A DNA stretch of 64,000 bases from Platanthera guangdongensis (taxonomy: Eukaryota > Streptophyta > Magnoliopsida > Asparagales > Orchidaceae). The position numbers and the translations under genes were made by a program. Shown in pieces: positions 53,361 to 64,000 of the stretch. Position 1 is the first letter of the stretch, and the number at the start of each line of letters is the position of its first letter. Below the pieces are notes generated by a model. It searched no databases. It was not told where the DNA came from and worked only from the letters and a program-made list of their open reading frames with translations. The DNA lies in assembly GCA_039583875.1 (NCBI GenBank), contig CM077153.1:118788568-118852567 (forward strand), in the 5' to 3' direction.

Positions 53361-56117
53361 TCCCCAACCATTATTGGTTCTATCTCTGGCAATCAGATTT
53401 CTCTAACACCAGAAATTTTATATGAAGTTTTCGATTTTGTTAATGGTGAAGATGATATAGAGATATCTAGTACTGAATTTGATGAAATGCTAGATCGATT
53501 GGTTCACTCCAAGGGAAACCCTAATCACCTTCTGAAAAAGAATTTTTCAATTGAATATAAATTCTTAGCTGACATAGTTGGTAAAGTTTTATTGAGCAAG
53601 CATTCAGCTCATGACTATGTAACCAGGCATCAATTCTTTTTGACGTGTGCCTTGATTAATCAGAAATCTATTAATTGGGGAACAATTCTTTTTGACTCTA
53701 TTAAGAAGAAGATCTCCAGTAAATCTGGAGGTTATGGCAGAATTCTAGGAATTTTCTTACAAGCAAAGTGTCCAGAACTTTTGGTCTCTCAAACCATTTT
53801 TATCAATGCATCTAAGAGGCTAACCTCTGCTCTCTTTGGAAGATGGGAGAGGGTGATCCCTAAGCCATCCAGGGCTACCTCCTCTGGGATTACTTCTGAA
53901 AGCACAAGGGCTGTTCCAGCCACTCTCTCAACCCCAGAAGAGGTCTTTGTTCCTCATGTTTCTTCTCTTACATCATCTCCACATCACTCACCTAGACCTT
54001 CTACACCATCTACTCTACAAACAACTTTGCCTGAACAAGTTCCATCATCAACTCCACATGATGATTCCCCAGTTCCTCAGTCACCACTACCACCTAATCT
54101 CATTGAAGAAATTCCATCCACTTCATTTCATACAGAATCCCCAATTCATCATTCACCACCTTCCTCTTCACTTCTCTCTGCTTGATTCATCTCCACCTCA
54201 TTCATCTCCACAGCAATTATCTCCATAGCAATCATCTCCGCCTCACTACCTAATCCAGGAAGAAATAGTTCCTGATGTCATTCCCCCTATCATCAATCTG
54301 TTCCACAGTCATCTTTCCTTTGTCCAAACTGTACTAACAACTATGCTCCTACTTCCATTCCATCTACTTCCAATCCATCCTCTGCATCTGCTCAGAATCC
54401 TTCTGAGTATATGTATTTGGATTTCTCATCCATTGCTTCAAATCTCCTTGAATTCATTACTCCCACTCTCAGGCAGCTCATAGATGAAGCATTGGCTCCT
54501 CTTGTTGCTTCTATCTCAAATCTTTATTCCAAGCTAGCCTCTTCCCAAACTGTCCCTTCTTCTGGGGGCCTAGATTCAGGTCTCCCGGGATCTAGGCAGA
54601 GGGATACTTCATAAAGAAGTTCCAGCTGCAGAAGCAGTCTCAGCCAGAGCAGCAGCAGCAACAGTCTTTGATGTTATTCAGGATACAGAAATGATCAGTT
54701 CATTTGAAGTAGCAGAACCAGAAGTTGTTACTGTTGGTGATGTGTTTATCCATCCCACAGTCAATTTGGATTCTCTATTTTCAGTATTTGATTTTCTACC
54801 TATTTATCTTCCTGCTTTACCAGTTTATGAAGATCTCTCAAGAGCAGTAGTTTGTTATTCTGCTCTCATTAATGCTTCAGTTTTAGAAGAGATTAGATCT
54901 AGTTTAAGGATTATTTCTACTAGTTCTTCTCAAGTTTCTCAGATTGCAGTAGTAGTTGATAATATAATGGATATTATAAAACAAGTTTCTTCCCCCCCCC
55001 CTACTTTTGCATGGGATGAAACTCCAATGTCAAATCTTGATGATTTTCATAATGAAGATATGGAAAAAGATGATAGTGTATATACACAAGTTGATACAGA
55101 TGATGTACATACACAGCTAGAGGTTTAGGTTGCTGATAATACTAATTTATATAGATAGATAGATGGTTTATATGATCAGCCTGAAGACCAATCTGATGTT
55201 AACTCAAAAACTGATGATTCAGAAGATTCTGGGTCTAAAAAAAGAAAATTAAAGAAAAAGTCTCTAGTTAAGGTTGCTCCCCAACCTTCCTCTACTGCAG
55301 ATATTTCATACTACATATGCATGGAATTCCTCTAACTTCAGATCTTTCACACTGGATGAGGTATTTCAAGAATGAGCTAAAAAATAGGAAGAAAATGAAG
55401 AGATATCATTCTTCATCTCAAAAGTCTTGGAGAGGACCACCTCCTCCTCCAGCAGCAGGGTCAGCTGGGAGTGTTTCCTCTTCTCAAAAGCCTTCTTCTC
55501 ATCATCATCAAGATCTTCTCAGGGCAGACAGGATAGACCTTCCAGATCTGATTCTCACAGTAGCCAGCAACAGCATTCAGATCAAAGCAGCAATCAACAG
55601 CAATCTAGCCAAGAGAGGCCACATTCTCCAGTCTATGATCCAGAGTTGGATCCAATTTTTAGAATGACAAGATTTAATGAGCAAGTTACAATTGCTCAGA
55701 TTAAGAAAGTCAGCTCAGAAGGCAAAGACTCTTCTCAATTCACTACCATGTCTTTCTACAGGCAGCAGGAATTAGAAAGATATCAGAAGAAAAGTTTATT
55801 CAATGTTGATGAGTACATGAGTCTGCATCCAGAGGCAGTAGTTCTCAGAACCACCTCACTGAAGATTATTGGTTCTCAAGACCTGACAATGAGTAAAAGG
55901 GAATCTGAAGATCCAAACAGAAAGCTGAGTCTCACCAAATCATCTTCAGATTCTCCATCAGCAGCTCCTCAGAAAGATTCTTAATCTTGTTATAAATTTT
56001 AAACTCTGTTGTTTTTTTATACTATCAAAACACTTTCTTTATATCTGCTGAATATTTTATAATTCTGTCAGATTAATTTTGCTTTGTGTTTTTCTGTTTT
56101 TGATAGTATCCTCACCC

Positions 56118-56131
56118 AAATAGAGGGGGAT
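56118..56131 (+). other. Polypurine tract of Sirevirus-like element 1
   Basis: AAATAGAGGGGGAT directly precedes the right LTR. Confidence 0.85.
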
Positions 56132-57428
56132 TGTTGGAACCCTATTACTGATTTGGGCTAGGATCACTATTATTCATTTAGGATGATTAGTTTGACCCAA
56201 TTTGTATAGTTACGGGTCATAAGTTATTTTTCCAGGGTTGCTTCCTCAGAAGATTTCCAGAGAAATGCATTTCGACGAATGAAGGATTCTGTTCGACGAA
56301 AGCTGAGCTCAGGTCGACGAACGCCGAGCTCAGTTCGACGAACTCAGAGTTCTAACACTGAGTTTAGCTCGACGAACTCTGGGCTCCGTTCGACGAACGT
56401 TGATCATATCTCAGCAGCTCAGCTCGACGAACTCCAGGCTCCGTTCGATGAACTCCAGGATCAGTTCGACGATCTCTAGGCGTAGTTCGACGAATCTCTT
56501 GCAGTGTTCTTTGTTCAGGCAGTTTTATAATCAGAGGCAGAATGATTTTAAAAGGGTTAATTATTGTCAGTTATACTATGATATTTAATGCTAAATATTC
56601 TTAATGAATATAGTCGTTTCAGGCAGCATTAAATATGGATTTATCACATAGTTTAAATCTAATTAATCTCGAGGGCGGTTATAATTCTCAGAGATGCTTC
56701 AGGCGTTTCAGAATGAATTTAATTCAAATATTTGAATTCTCCTCAGGCATTCTATATATACTTTCAGAAGACTGTTGTTAAATGGTTAATGAACAGATCA
56801 ATATAGATCAACACATAGTCATCAGATTTTCTGCTTCAGTCTCTACAAGTACAAAGTTTTCATCAGTTAAATACAAGAAAGTCTACACCCTGAAGAAAAG
56901 CCTCCCCTCCTGATCTCAAATCTTTATTCTAATCAGGGGGAGCTTTTTGTTTCATCATCCACTAGTCTTCTCAAAGATAATTGATAGAGAAGACATCATC
57001 ACTCTTTTAGTTTATTTCTTAAACTGTGTAAAGGGTTTTTAACTCCCTTCAAAAGTTATCTCTTAATTCATAAGTCACCTGATCAAAAGACTTAGCTTGC
57101 TTTTTGGGCACCTGATCAAAAGCTCAAAGGGTTGCTAGATCTCACTTAGAAAATAGATCTTCTGGTGGCAGGACACTTGTTCAAAAACCTGTAGTGGATT
57201 TCTATCAGGGTGGTAGAAGAGTAGATGTAGCCAAATTTATTGAGGAACTACTATAAAAATCCATCGTGTCGTCTGTGTTTGTTTTCCTTTTTATTCTTGT
57301 GTTGTGGATTTTATTTATCTATATATATATATCACCTTTTTCTAACCAGCTTTTAAAAAATCAAAGTTTTTAATATACACTATTCACCACCCCCCCCCAG
57401 TGTAAAATAGATTTATCCCTCAATTTCA
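56132..57428 (+). repeat. Right LTR of Sirevirus-like element 1
   Basis: It starts TGTTGGAACCC and ends TCAATTTCA; 1,297 bp. The TCGACGAA word array is at 56270-56495. It is followed by CTTGG. Divergence from the left LTR is several percent by eye; part of the length difference is the TA microsatellite. Confidence 0.95.
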
Positions 57429-57433
57429 CTTGG

Positions 57434-57870
57434 TACTTAGCCTTCTGACATGCAAGACAGTTGTCCACAAAATGCTGCACAGACCGCAACATACCCCGCC
57501 AGTATAGGGTGGATGCCAGCCGACGGTAAATAGGGTAGGAACCGAAGTGACCCGCTATCGAAGTAGCATGAAACTCGCGAAGAAAATGGGGAATCCAGGG
57601 TGACGAATCTGCAACCACAAGACGATCCTGGTAGAAAAGCTGATCCCCAATCATCCGGAAGGGGTTGCGAACTCGGATCTCTCTACAAATCTGATATCAT
57701 GGAGGCGTAGTGGGAATCTCCATGCACCTCTTCCTACAGGGCGTCAGAATCCTACCAACGAGATCGGGAGATTGCTACCAAGGTTTTTACGTGCTCTCAT
57801 CGGGACAAGGCGTCAACAGCGGTGTTCATCCTCCCCGTTTTGTGCTTGATGGAGAACTGGTATCCCAAGA
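57434..57870 (-). pseudogene. Gypsy chromovirus: RNase H end and integrase zinc finger
   Basis: On the minus strand from 57870 the frame reads LGYQFSIKHKTGRMNTAVDA followed by LSR and then a stop, the end of a gypsy RNase H. From 57654 it reads VADSSPWIPHFLREFHATSI, AGHFGSYPIYRRLASTLYWR and NCLACQKAKYQV, the HHCC integrase zinc finger. It joins the core at 38466 once element 1 and one CTTGG are removed. The segment is cut on the other side by element 2 at 57871. Confidence 0.9.
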
Positions 57871-59156
57871 TGTTTGGACTCCTTATTACTGTTTGGGCTA
57901 GGATTACTATTCTTTAATTAGGATTTTTATTTTGACCCAACTTGTATACACTAGGGTCATATTTTATTTCCAGAGTTGTTACAGAAGGTACTATAGAGAT
58001 GCTCAGTTTGACGAACTCAGAACTCAGTTCGACAAACTCAGATCTCAACTCTGAGCTTAGTTCGACGAACTCAGAGCTCAGTTCGACGAACTCAGAGCTC
58101 AGTTCGACGAACTCAGAGCTCAGCTCGACGAAAGTAAAAGCTCAGTTCGTAAAAGCTCAGATCGACAAAATCCAAGCTCAGTTCGACAAAATCCTTGCTG
58201 AGTTTGACGATCAGGCAGTTTCTATATTACAGAAGGCAGAATATTTTCAAATGCCTGATAACTGTCGGTTAAGACTCTGATATTTAACGCTAAATATTCT
58301 AACGAATATAATCGTTTAAGGCAACATTAAATATGGATTTATTACAGAGGTTTTAAATCTAATTAATTCCAAGGCAGTTACAATTCTCAAGGGATTCTTC
58401 AGACGTTTCAAGAATCGTTTATTTCAAATATTAAATTCTTCCCTAACAGTATATATATATACAAGATTGCTGCTTCAAAGAAGGATGGTGATACACAGAC
58501 ATATACATACATTCTGCTTCAGGCTCTTCTTGAGACATATCTTCAATCTGAGAGACATCCTAATACATATCTGTCTTAAACATCTACTGGAGAGTAAAAG
58601 CATACAAGAAAGCCTACACCCTGAAAAAAAAAATTCTCCTCTCTTGATCGCAATCTCTTTTCAAATCAGGGGGAGCTTTTTACAACATCATCCACCAAGT
58701 CTTCTCAGAGATACTTGACAGAAAAGACAACTAACTTTTTTAGTTTATTCTTAAACTGTGTACAAGATTCTAACTCTCTTCAAAAGTTTACACTTGGTTC
58801 ATAAGTCACCTGATCAAAAGACTTAAGTTTGGTTTTTGGGTACCGGGTCAAAAGCCCAAAGGGTTGCTATATCTCTCTTACAAAATAGATCTTCTGGTGA
58901 CAGAAGCAAAAATCTGTAGTGGACTTCTACCAAGGTGGTAGAAGAGTAAACGTACTCAGATTTATTGGGGAACAACTATAAAATTCGTGTGCCGTCTGTG
59001 ATTGTTACTTTTTATTTGTGTGTTGTGTATATTATATATATATATATATATATATCACAAATTTTTAAAACCGCTATAAAAATAAAATTAAAGTTTTTAA
59101 TATACTCTATTCACCTCTTCTCTAGAGTAAAGGTAGATCTATCTCTTTCACTTTCA
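57871..59156 (+). repeat. Left LTR of Sirevirus-like element 2
   Basis: It starts TGTTTGGACTCC and ends CACTTTCA. At 58062-58130 the 21-bp unit AGCTCAGTTCGACGAACTCAG is repeated three times or more, a regular form of the word array seen in element 1. Confidence 0.9.
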
Positions 59157-59630
59157 ATAAGTCAGGATTTTGAGATATATAAAAGATTGTCCTAATCTAG
59201 AACTTTGGTATCATATTGAGTCAGGATTTGAATTAACTGGATTCACAGATGCTCACTATGTTGGATGTAGAGTTGACAGAAAAAATACATCAGGAACTTG
59301 TCAGTTTCTTGGTAATAGGTTTGTGTCATGGTTTTGCAAGAAGCAAACATCTGTTTCTACTTCAACTGTTCAAGCTAAATATATAGCAGCAGGTAGTTGT
59401 TGTTCACAGATTTTGTGAATTCAAAATTAATTACTAGATTATGGATATAACTTAAATAATTCAATTATATACTGTGAAAATACTGGTGCAATTTCAATTG
59501 CGCAGAATCCAGTCCTCCATAGTAGGACTAAACATATAAAAATAAGACACCACTTCATTAGAGATATTGTGGATAAAAATAAAATTAGTCTAGTATTTAT
59601 TCCTACTAATTTACAAAAAGCAGATATCCC
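59146..59630 (+). pseudogene. Partial RNase H, first copy of a 485-bp duplication
   Basis: The frame reads SGFELTGFTDAHYVGCRVDR and QTSVSTSTVQAKYIAAGSCC, then after a frame change TGAISIAQNPVLHSRTK. It is fused directly to the LTR end. It stops in the sequence for ..LQKADI, where the second copy begins with the same LTR-end bases. Confidence 0.85.
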
Positions 59631-60167
59631 TTTCACTTTCAATAAGTCAGGATTTTGAGAACTTTGGAATCATATTGAGTCAGGATTTGAATTAACTGGA
59701 TTCACAGATGCTCACTATGTTGGATGTAGAGTTGACAGAAAAAGCACATCAGGAACTTGTCAGTTTCTTGGTGATAGGTTTGTGTCATGGTTTTGCAAGA
59801 AGCAAACATCTGTTTCTACTTCAACTGTTCAAGCTGAATATATAGCAGCAGGTAATTGTTGTTCACAGATTTTGTGAATTCAAATCAATTACTAGATTAT
59901 GGATATAACTTAAATAATTCAATTATATACTGTGACAATACTGGTGCAATTTCAATTGCACAGAATCCAGTCCTCCATAATAGGACTAAACATATAAAAA
60001 TAAGACATCACTTTATTAGAGATACTGTGGATAAAAATAAAAGTAGTCTAGTATTTATTCCTACTGATTTACAAAAAGCAGATATTTTTACCAAACCATT
60101 ACATGAAAAGAAACATGTTTTCTTTTTAAATCAGTTAGTAATGATTGATGGCGAGACATTAAATTAA
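59631..60167 (+). pseudogene. RNase H, second copy with C-terminal end
   Basis: It repeats the LTR-end bases TTTCACTTTCAATAAGTCAG, lacks 26 bases present in copy 1 (ATATATAAAAG... after 59174), and continues to the natural end DIFTKPLHEKKHVFFLNQLV. A stop separates the two halves near 59875. No RT precedes either copy. Confidence 0.85.
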
Positions 60168-60340
60168 TTATGAACGGAGATCGACGAATTATGAACCTTT
60201 CGTCGAACGGAGAACGACGAATTGTGAACCTTTCGTTGAACGGAGATCGAGGAATTGTTTTTCGTCCTTTCAATTTCTCAAAACTAATATTTTTTAGGTT
60301 TTCATCAAGCTACGTCCTGCGCATTCTCCATTTCTCTTGC

Positions 60341-60366
60341 ACTTGATCTCTTTGTTTTGCAGGATA
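60341..60366 (+). promoter_or_regulatory. Splice-acceptor-like sequence before extra ORF, element 2
   Basis: The tract CTTGATCTCTTTGTTTTGCAG is followed by GATA and ATG 60367, closely matching 50841-50866. Its preservation in a second copy argues that it is functional in the family. Confidence 0.5.
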
Positions 60367-62995
60367 ATGGCGGTGTCGCAAGCGATTCTCACTGCGATGA
60401 AGTTCGATGCTGGATTTGATATCGACATGGACTCTTTTTGTCATTTGGATCAGATCTTCCAGGACATTTTGCAACTTTTTGAGGCACAGAATCTGCGCAA
60501 TTTTATGTCCACCTGAATCAAGCTCTCGATCGCAGATATAAAGGAATGGGTTCACACTGCAAAAGTTCATGATCTCACAACTATTACTGGATCCATCTCA
60601 GGTCATCAGGTTTCTCTCACCCCGGCGATTTTATCCGAAATTTTTGGTTTAGTCAATGAAGAAGATGATTTAGAATTATCTAGTACAAAATTTGATATTA
60701 TGCTAGATAGAATGGGTCACTCACAAGGAAACCCTAAACATTTGTTGAAAAAGAACTTTTCTGTAGAATGTAAGTTTCTAGCCGATGTAGTTGGCAAAGT
60801 TCTTCTGGGCAAACATTCAGCCCATGACCATGTCACCAGGCACCAGTTTCTGTTGATGAGTGCTCTGGTTGATCAGAAAAACATTAATTGGGGGATAGTG
60901 TCGTTTGATTCTATTAAGAAGAAAATTAATAAACAAAATGTGTGTTATGGAAAAATTTTGGGAATTTTTCTTCATGACAAATGTCTAGAGGCTTTGGTCT
61001 CTCAGACTATACATATTAATGCATCCAAGAGGATCACCTCTGCTCTGTTTGGTAAATTGGAGACGGTGATTCCTAAGCCTCCCAGGGTTGAATCCTCTAG
61101 GGCAGCTTCTGAAAGTACTAGAGCTGTCTCAGCTACTATCCCTACTCCAGAAGAAGATTCTCCCCTTGTTTCTTCCACTCCACAATCTCCACATCATTCC
61201 CCTAGTCCTTCCACACCACCTTTTTTACAGCCTACTTTGTCTGTAGAACTTCCATCCTCAGCCTTCCATGCAGACTCCTCAGCTCATCAGTCACCTCACT
61301 TATCTCCACATCACTTATCTCCACCACACTCACCCATCCAGGAGACAATTCCTACTGACATTCCCTATGTCATCAATCCCCCATCTATGCCACAGTCTTC
61401 CTTTATCTGTATGAACTAATCAACGCCCTTTCTTCCAATCCATCCTCTGCATCTATTCAGAATCCACCTGAGTTTATGTATCTGGATTTCTCCTCTATTG
61501 TCAATCAACTTTTTGATTTCCTCTCTCTTACACTCAAGAAGCTCTTCGATTCATCTTTGGCTCCTGTTTTGTCTTCAATCTCATAAATCTCTTCTAGAAT
61601 TGCCTCTTTCCATCTTGTCCCTTCTTTTGGGGGCCTAGATTCAGTTTTCCCTAGATCTGGGCAGGGAGAGATGTTTGATGAAGAAGCTCCCAATGAAGAA
61701 GCTCCAGTTGCAGCAGCCGATTTTGTTGAAGTTCCTGATTCAGAAATGACTGAAGTCATCTCAGTGTTAGCTGGTCTAGCTCACTGTAGAAATTCTGTGA
61801 CAGTTGAGGATGAGTTTTCAGATCCTCCAGAGGTTATTACTGTTGGTAATTTAATCATTAATCCCACAGTTAAAATATATTATTTGCTATCCGATTTTGA
61901 TTTACTGCACAGTCATATTATTACTAGCTTACCAGATTTTGGAGAGAATCTCACTAGAGCAATAGTTTGTTACTCTGCTCCTATTGATGCCTCAGCTTTA
62001 GAACAGATTTTCAGAGATGTTTCTACCAGTTTTAATTCAGTCCCACAAACTTTTATTAATGATGATATAATGAATATTTCTGAGCAGGCTCATTCCCCTC
62101 CTAAATGGGATGAATCTCACATGCCTAATTTTGATGATCTGCTTAATAAAGAAATGGAAGAGCTAGATAAAATCTTTAAACAAACTGATGAATTATATGA
62201 ACAGACAGAGGTGCAGTCTGATGATCATACAGATTCTGATGAATCAAAAAACTCTATTTCTAAGAAAAGGAAATCCAGGAAAAAGACTCAAGCCAAGGTT
62301 GCTTCTCAACCTTTTTCTACTGCTGATATCCCTCAGTATATTTTGCATGAGATAACTCTTACTCCAGACCATCCAAATTGGATGAGATATTTTAAGAATG
62401 AGCAGAAAAGAAGGAAGAAAATGAAAATGTTTCATTCACATCCAAAGTCTTGGAGAGGTCCTCCTCCAGCAGCAGGATCTGCAGGTATTTTACCTTCTTC
62501 TCAGAGGTCTATCTCTCATTATTCTATAACAACTCAGTTCAGGCAAGACAGACCTACAAGGCAAGACAGACCTACATGGTCTGAGACTTATGGCAGTCAG
62601 AGCAGTCAGTTATATTCTAGCCAAGACAGGCCAGCATCTCCTGTAATTGAACCATAGTTAGATCATGTATACAGAATAGCTAGGTTCAAGGAATAAATTG
62701 CACTTTCTCAGATAAAGAAGACAAGAACTGAAGGTAAGGATACCTCTCAGTTTACTATTATATCTTTTACAGGCAACAGGAATTGGACAAATATCAGAAG
62801 AGAAGCTTGTTTAATGTTGATGAAAATATGAGCTTGCATCCAGAAGCTGTTGATCCTACAGTCTCTTCCCAGATGATTATTGGTTCTCAAGATCTAAAGC
62901 TGAGCAAAAAGGAGTCTGATGATCCAACAAGGCAACTGATTTTTACCAAGTCTTCTTCAGATCCTTCATCTGATGCACATCAGAAGGATTCCTAA
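60367..62995 (+). pseudogene. Extra ORF downstream of pol, element 2
   Basis: The product begins AVSQAILTAMKFDAGFDIDM. A TGA at 60514-60516 stands where element 1 and the frame suggest an Arg codon (CGA). It then reads the same helical domain as element 1 (KNFSVECKFLADVVGKVLLG, HVTRHQFLLMSALVDQKNIN), a Pro/Ser-rich region and TAA at 61417-61419. The second conserved part follows at 61671-62657 (DPPEVITVGNLIINPTVKIY, SKKRKSRKKTQAK, PNWMRYFKNEQKRRKKMKMF) and the C-terminal part at 62783-62995 (DENMSLHPEAVDPTVSSQMI). Total length would be about 850 residues. The role is unknown; the basic stretches suggest nucleic-acid or nuclear association. Confidence 0.8.
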
Positions 62996-63139
62996 TTTTG
63001 ATTATGTTTTTGAACCTTATTGTTATAACTTTCCCAAAACGTTTTATATATCTGCTGAAAATTTATGTTTCTGCCAGATAATTATCTATGTTTTGTGTTT
63101 TTCTTATTTGATAGTATCCTCACTCAAATATGTGGAGAT

Positions 63140-64000
63140 TGTTAGAATTCCTTATTACTGATTTGGGCTAGGATTACTATGTTTTAATTAGGATTTTTAT
63201 TTTGACCCAACTTGTATAAACTAGGGTCATATTTTATTTCTAGAGTTGTTTCAGAAAGTACTCCAGAGATGCTCAGTTCGACGAACTCAGAACACAGTTC
63301 GACAAACTCAGAGCTTAATTCGACGAACTCAGAGCTCAGTTCGACGAACTCAGAGCTCAGCTCGACGAAAGTAAAAGCTCAGTTCGTAAAAGCTCAGTTC
63401 GACGAAATCCAAGCTCAGTTCGACAAAATCCTTGTTGAGTTCGACGATCAGGCAGTTTCTATATTACAGCAGGCAGAATATTTTCAAATGCTTAATAACT
63501 GTCAGTTAAGACTCTGATATTTAATGCTAAATATTCTAACGAACATAGTCGTTTAAGGCAGCATTAAATATGGATTTATCACAGAGGTTTTAAATCTAAT
63601 TAATTTCAAGGCAGTTATAATTCTCAAGTGATTCTTCAGACGTTTCAAGAATCATTTATTTCAAATATTAAATTCTTCTCTGACAGTATATATATATATA
63701 GAAGATTGCTGCTTCAAAAAAGGATATAGATACACAGACATATACATACATTCTACTTCAGACTCTTCTTGAGACATATCTTCAATCTGAAAGACATCCT
63801 AATATATATCTGTCTGAAACATCTATTGGAGAGTAAAAGCATACAAGAAGGCTTACACCCTAAAGAAAAGTCTCCTCACTTGATCACAATCTCTATTCAA
63901 ATCAGGGGGAACTTTTTAGAACATCATCCACTAAGTCTTCTCAGAGATACTTGACAGAGAAGACAACATCTAACTCTTTTAATTTATTCTTAAATTGTGT
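63140..64000 (+). repeat. Right LTR of Sirevirus-like element 2, cut by window edge
   Basis: It starts TGTTAGAATTCC after a weak purine tract (TATGTGGAGAT) and follows the left LTR closely, including the 21-bp CTCAGTTCGACGAA units (63275-63450) and the CAGGGGGAAC block near 63903. Confidence 0.92.

Larger units (their letters stand above)
50867..55984 (+). pseudogene. Extra ORF downstream of pol (envelope-like position), element 1
   Basis: The frame begins at ATG 50867 (ISQAILSAMKFDAGFDIDIE), meets TAG at 50999 and is interrupted by the solo LTR with its duplication (51073-53360). It resumes at 53366 (LTPEILYEVFDFVNGEDDIE, LLKKNFSIEYKFLADIVGKV, HSAHDYVTRHQFFLTCALIN). This block resembles the helical domain called putative plant transposon protein, found in accessory ORFs of plant retroelements. 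Then come a Pro/Ser-rich region, a second conserved region (54691-55128), a basic KKRK-type stretch, and a Gln/Ser-rich C-terminus ending at 55984. No signal peptide or membrane segment is visible, so envelope-like refers to position only. Several stops occur. Confidence 0.8.
38467..57428 (+). mobile_element. Sirevirus-like element 1, complete, with two nested insertions
   Basis: The element spans 18,962 bp including a nested copia element (41818-47197) and a nested gypsy solo LTR (51078-53360). The target duplication CTTGG is perfect (38462-38466 and 57429-57433). It splits a chromovirus integrase between the zinc finger and the core. LTRs are 38467-39796 and 56132-57428. Order: LTR, primer site, gag, protease, integrase, RT, RNase H, extra ORF, purine tract, LTR. 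The extra ORF after pol and the long gag are Sirevirus traits. Pol has many stops. Confidence 0.93.
57871..64000 (+). mobile_element. Sirevirus-like element 2, deletion derivative, runs off window
   Basis: A left LTR (57871-59156), two partial RNase H copies, the extra ORF (60367-62995) and the start of the right LTR (63140) are present. The primer site, gag, protease, integrase and RT are missing. The left neighbour pentamer is CAAGA (57866-57870); the right one is beyond the window. It is related to element 1 but forms a distinct subgroup by LTR sequence. Confidence 0.9.

Noticed and set aside
50867..55984. True retroviral envelope gene
   Set aside because: No signal peptide, hydrophobic fusion or membrane segment could be seen; only the position after pol is envelope-like.
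1..64000. tRNA or rRNA genes
   Set aside because: TGGTATCAGAGC matches are primer binding sites next to LTRs; no cloverleaf or rRNA segment was recognised.

Overview
The window is nuclear DNA of a flowering plant with a retrotransposon-rich, probably large genome. It contains one recognisable host gene, a phospholipase D (PLD) of the beta/gamma type on the minus strand. Five consecutive exons (36565-36813, 36407-36475, 36110-36257, 13273-13421, 12000-12173) join in one open frame; the upstream and downstream exons, with both HKD catalytic motifs, lie outside the window. Almost everything else is LTR retrotransposon DNA inside or between the PLD introns, in nested layers. Nothing prokaryotic, no CRISPR array, rRNA or tRNA gene was seen.

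Layout. 1-1545: end of a Sirevirus-like LTR. 1857-9875: a Ty1/copia element of BARE/Angela-Tork type (TSD CACAC) inserted in an older copia element whose pol and 137-bp 3' LTR continue to 11927. 11928-13500: two PLD exons and an intron with a 182-bp MITE. About 13600-18748: minus-strand Sirevirus-like element, truncated, with a hairpin-rich LTR. 18766-20151: minus-strand copia gag/PR/IN fragment. 20160-21230: unassigned. 21464-28514: Ty3/gypsy chromovirus interrupting the gag of a third Sirevirus-like element, whose LTR (29041-29299 plus 34841-35879) is split by another copia element (29300-34840). 36110-36813: three PLD exons. From 37036: the 3' end of a minus-strand chromovirus, split by Sirevirus element 1 (38467-57428, TSD CTTGG) and by Sirevirus element 2 (57871 to beyond the window). 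Element 1 itself hosts a young, intact copia element (41818-47197, TSD AGTAT, LTRs identical by eye) and a 2.28-kb gypsy solo LTR (51078-53360, TSD TCCCC).

The most unusual signals are: (i) a CpG inverted repeat of fixed geometry, TCGTCGA-N7-TCGACGA, present in the LTR of the Angela-type element and also in the gag and pol-to-extra-ORF spacer of the unrelated Sirevirus family, with a second Sirevirus LTR carrying a different word in equally regular hairpins; (ii) an extra ORF downstream of pol whose start codon is preceded, in both copies, by a splice-acceptor-like sequence; (iii) the PLD gene whose coding exons and splice sites look intact although its introns have grown to 22.7 kb, >12 kb and >27 kb.

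Boundaries, TSDs and splice sites were read directly from the sequence. Family names come from recognised protein motifs without database searches; lineage names are therefore less certain than element boundaries.
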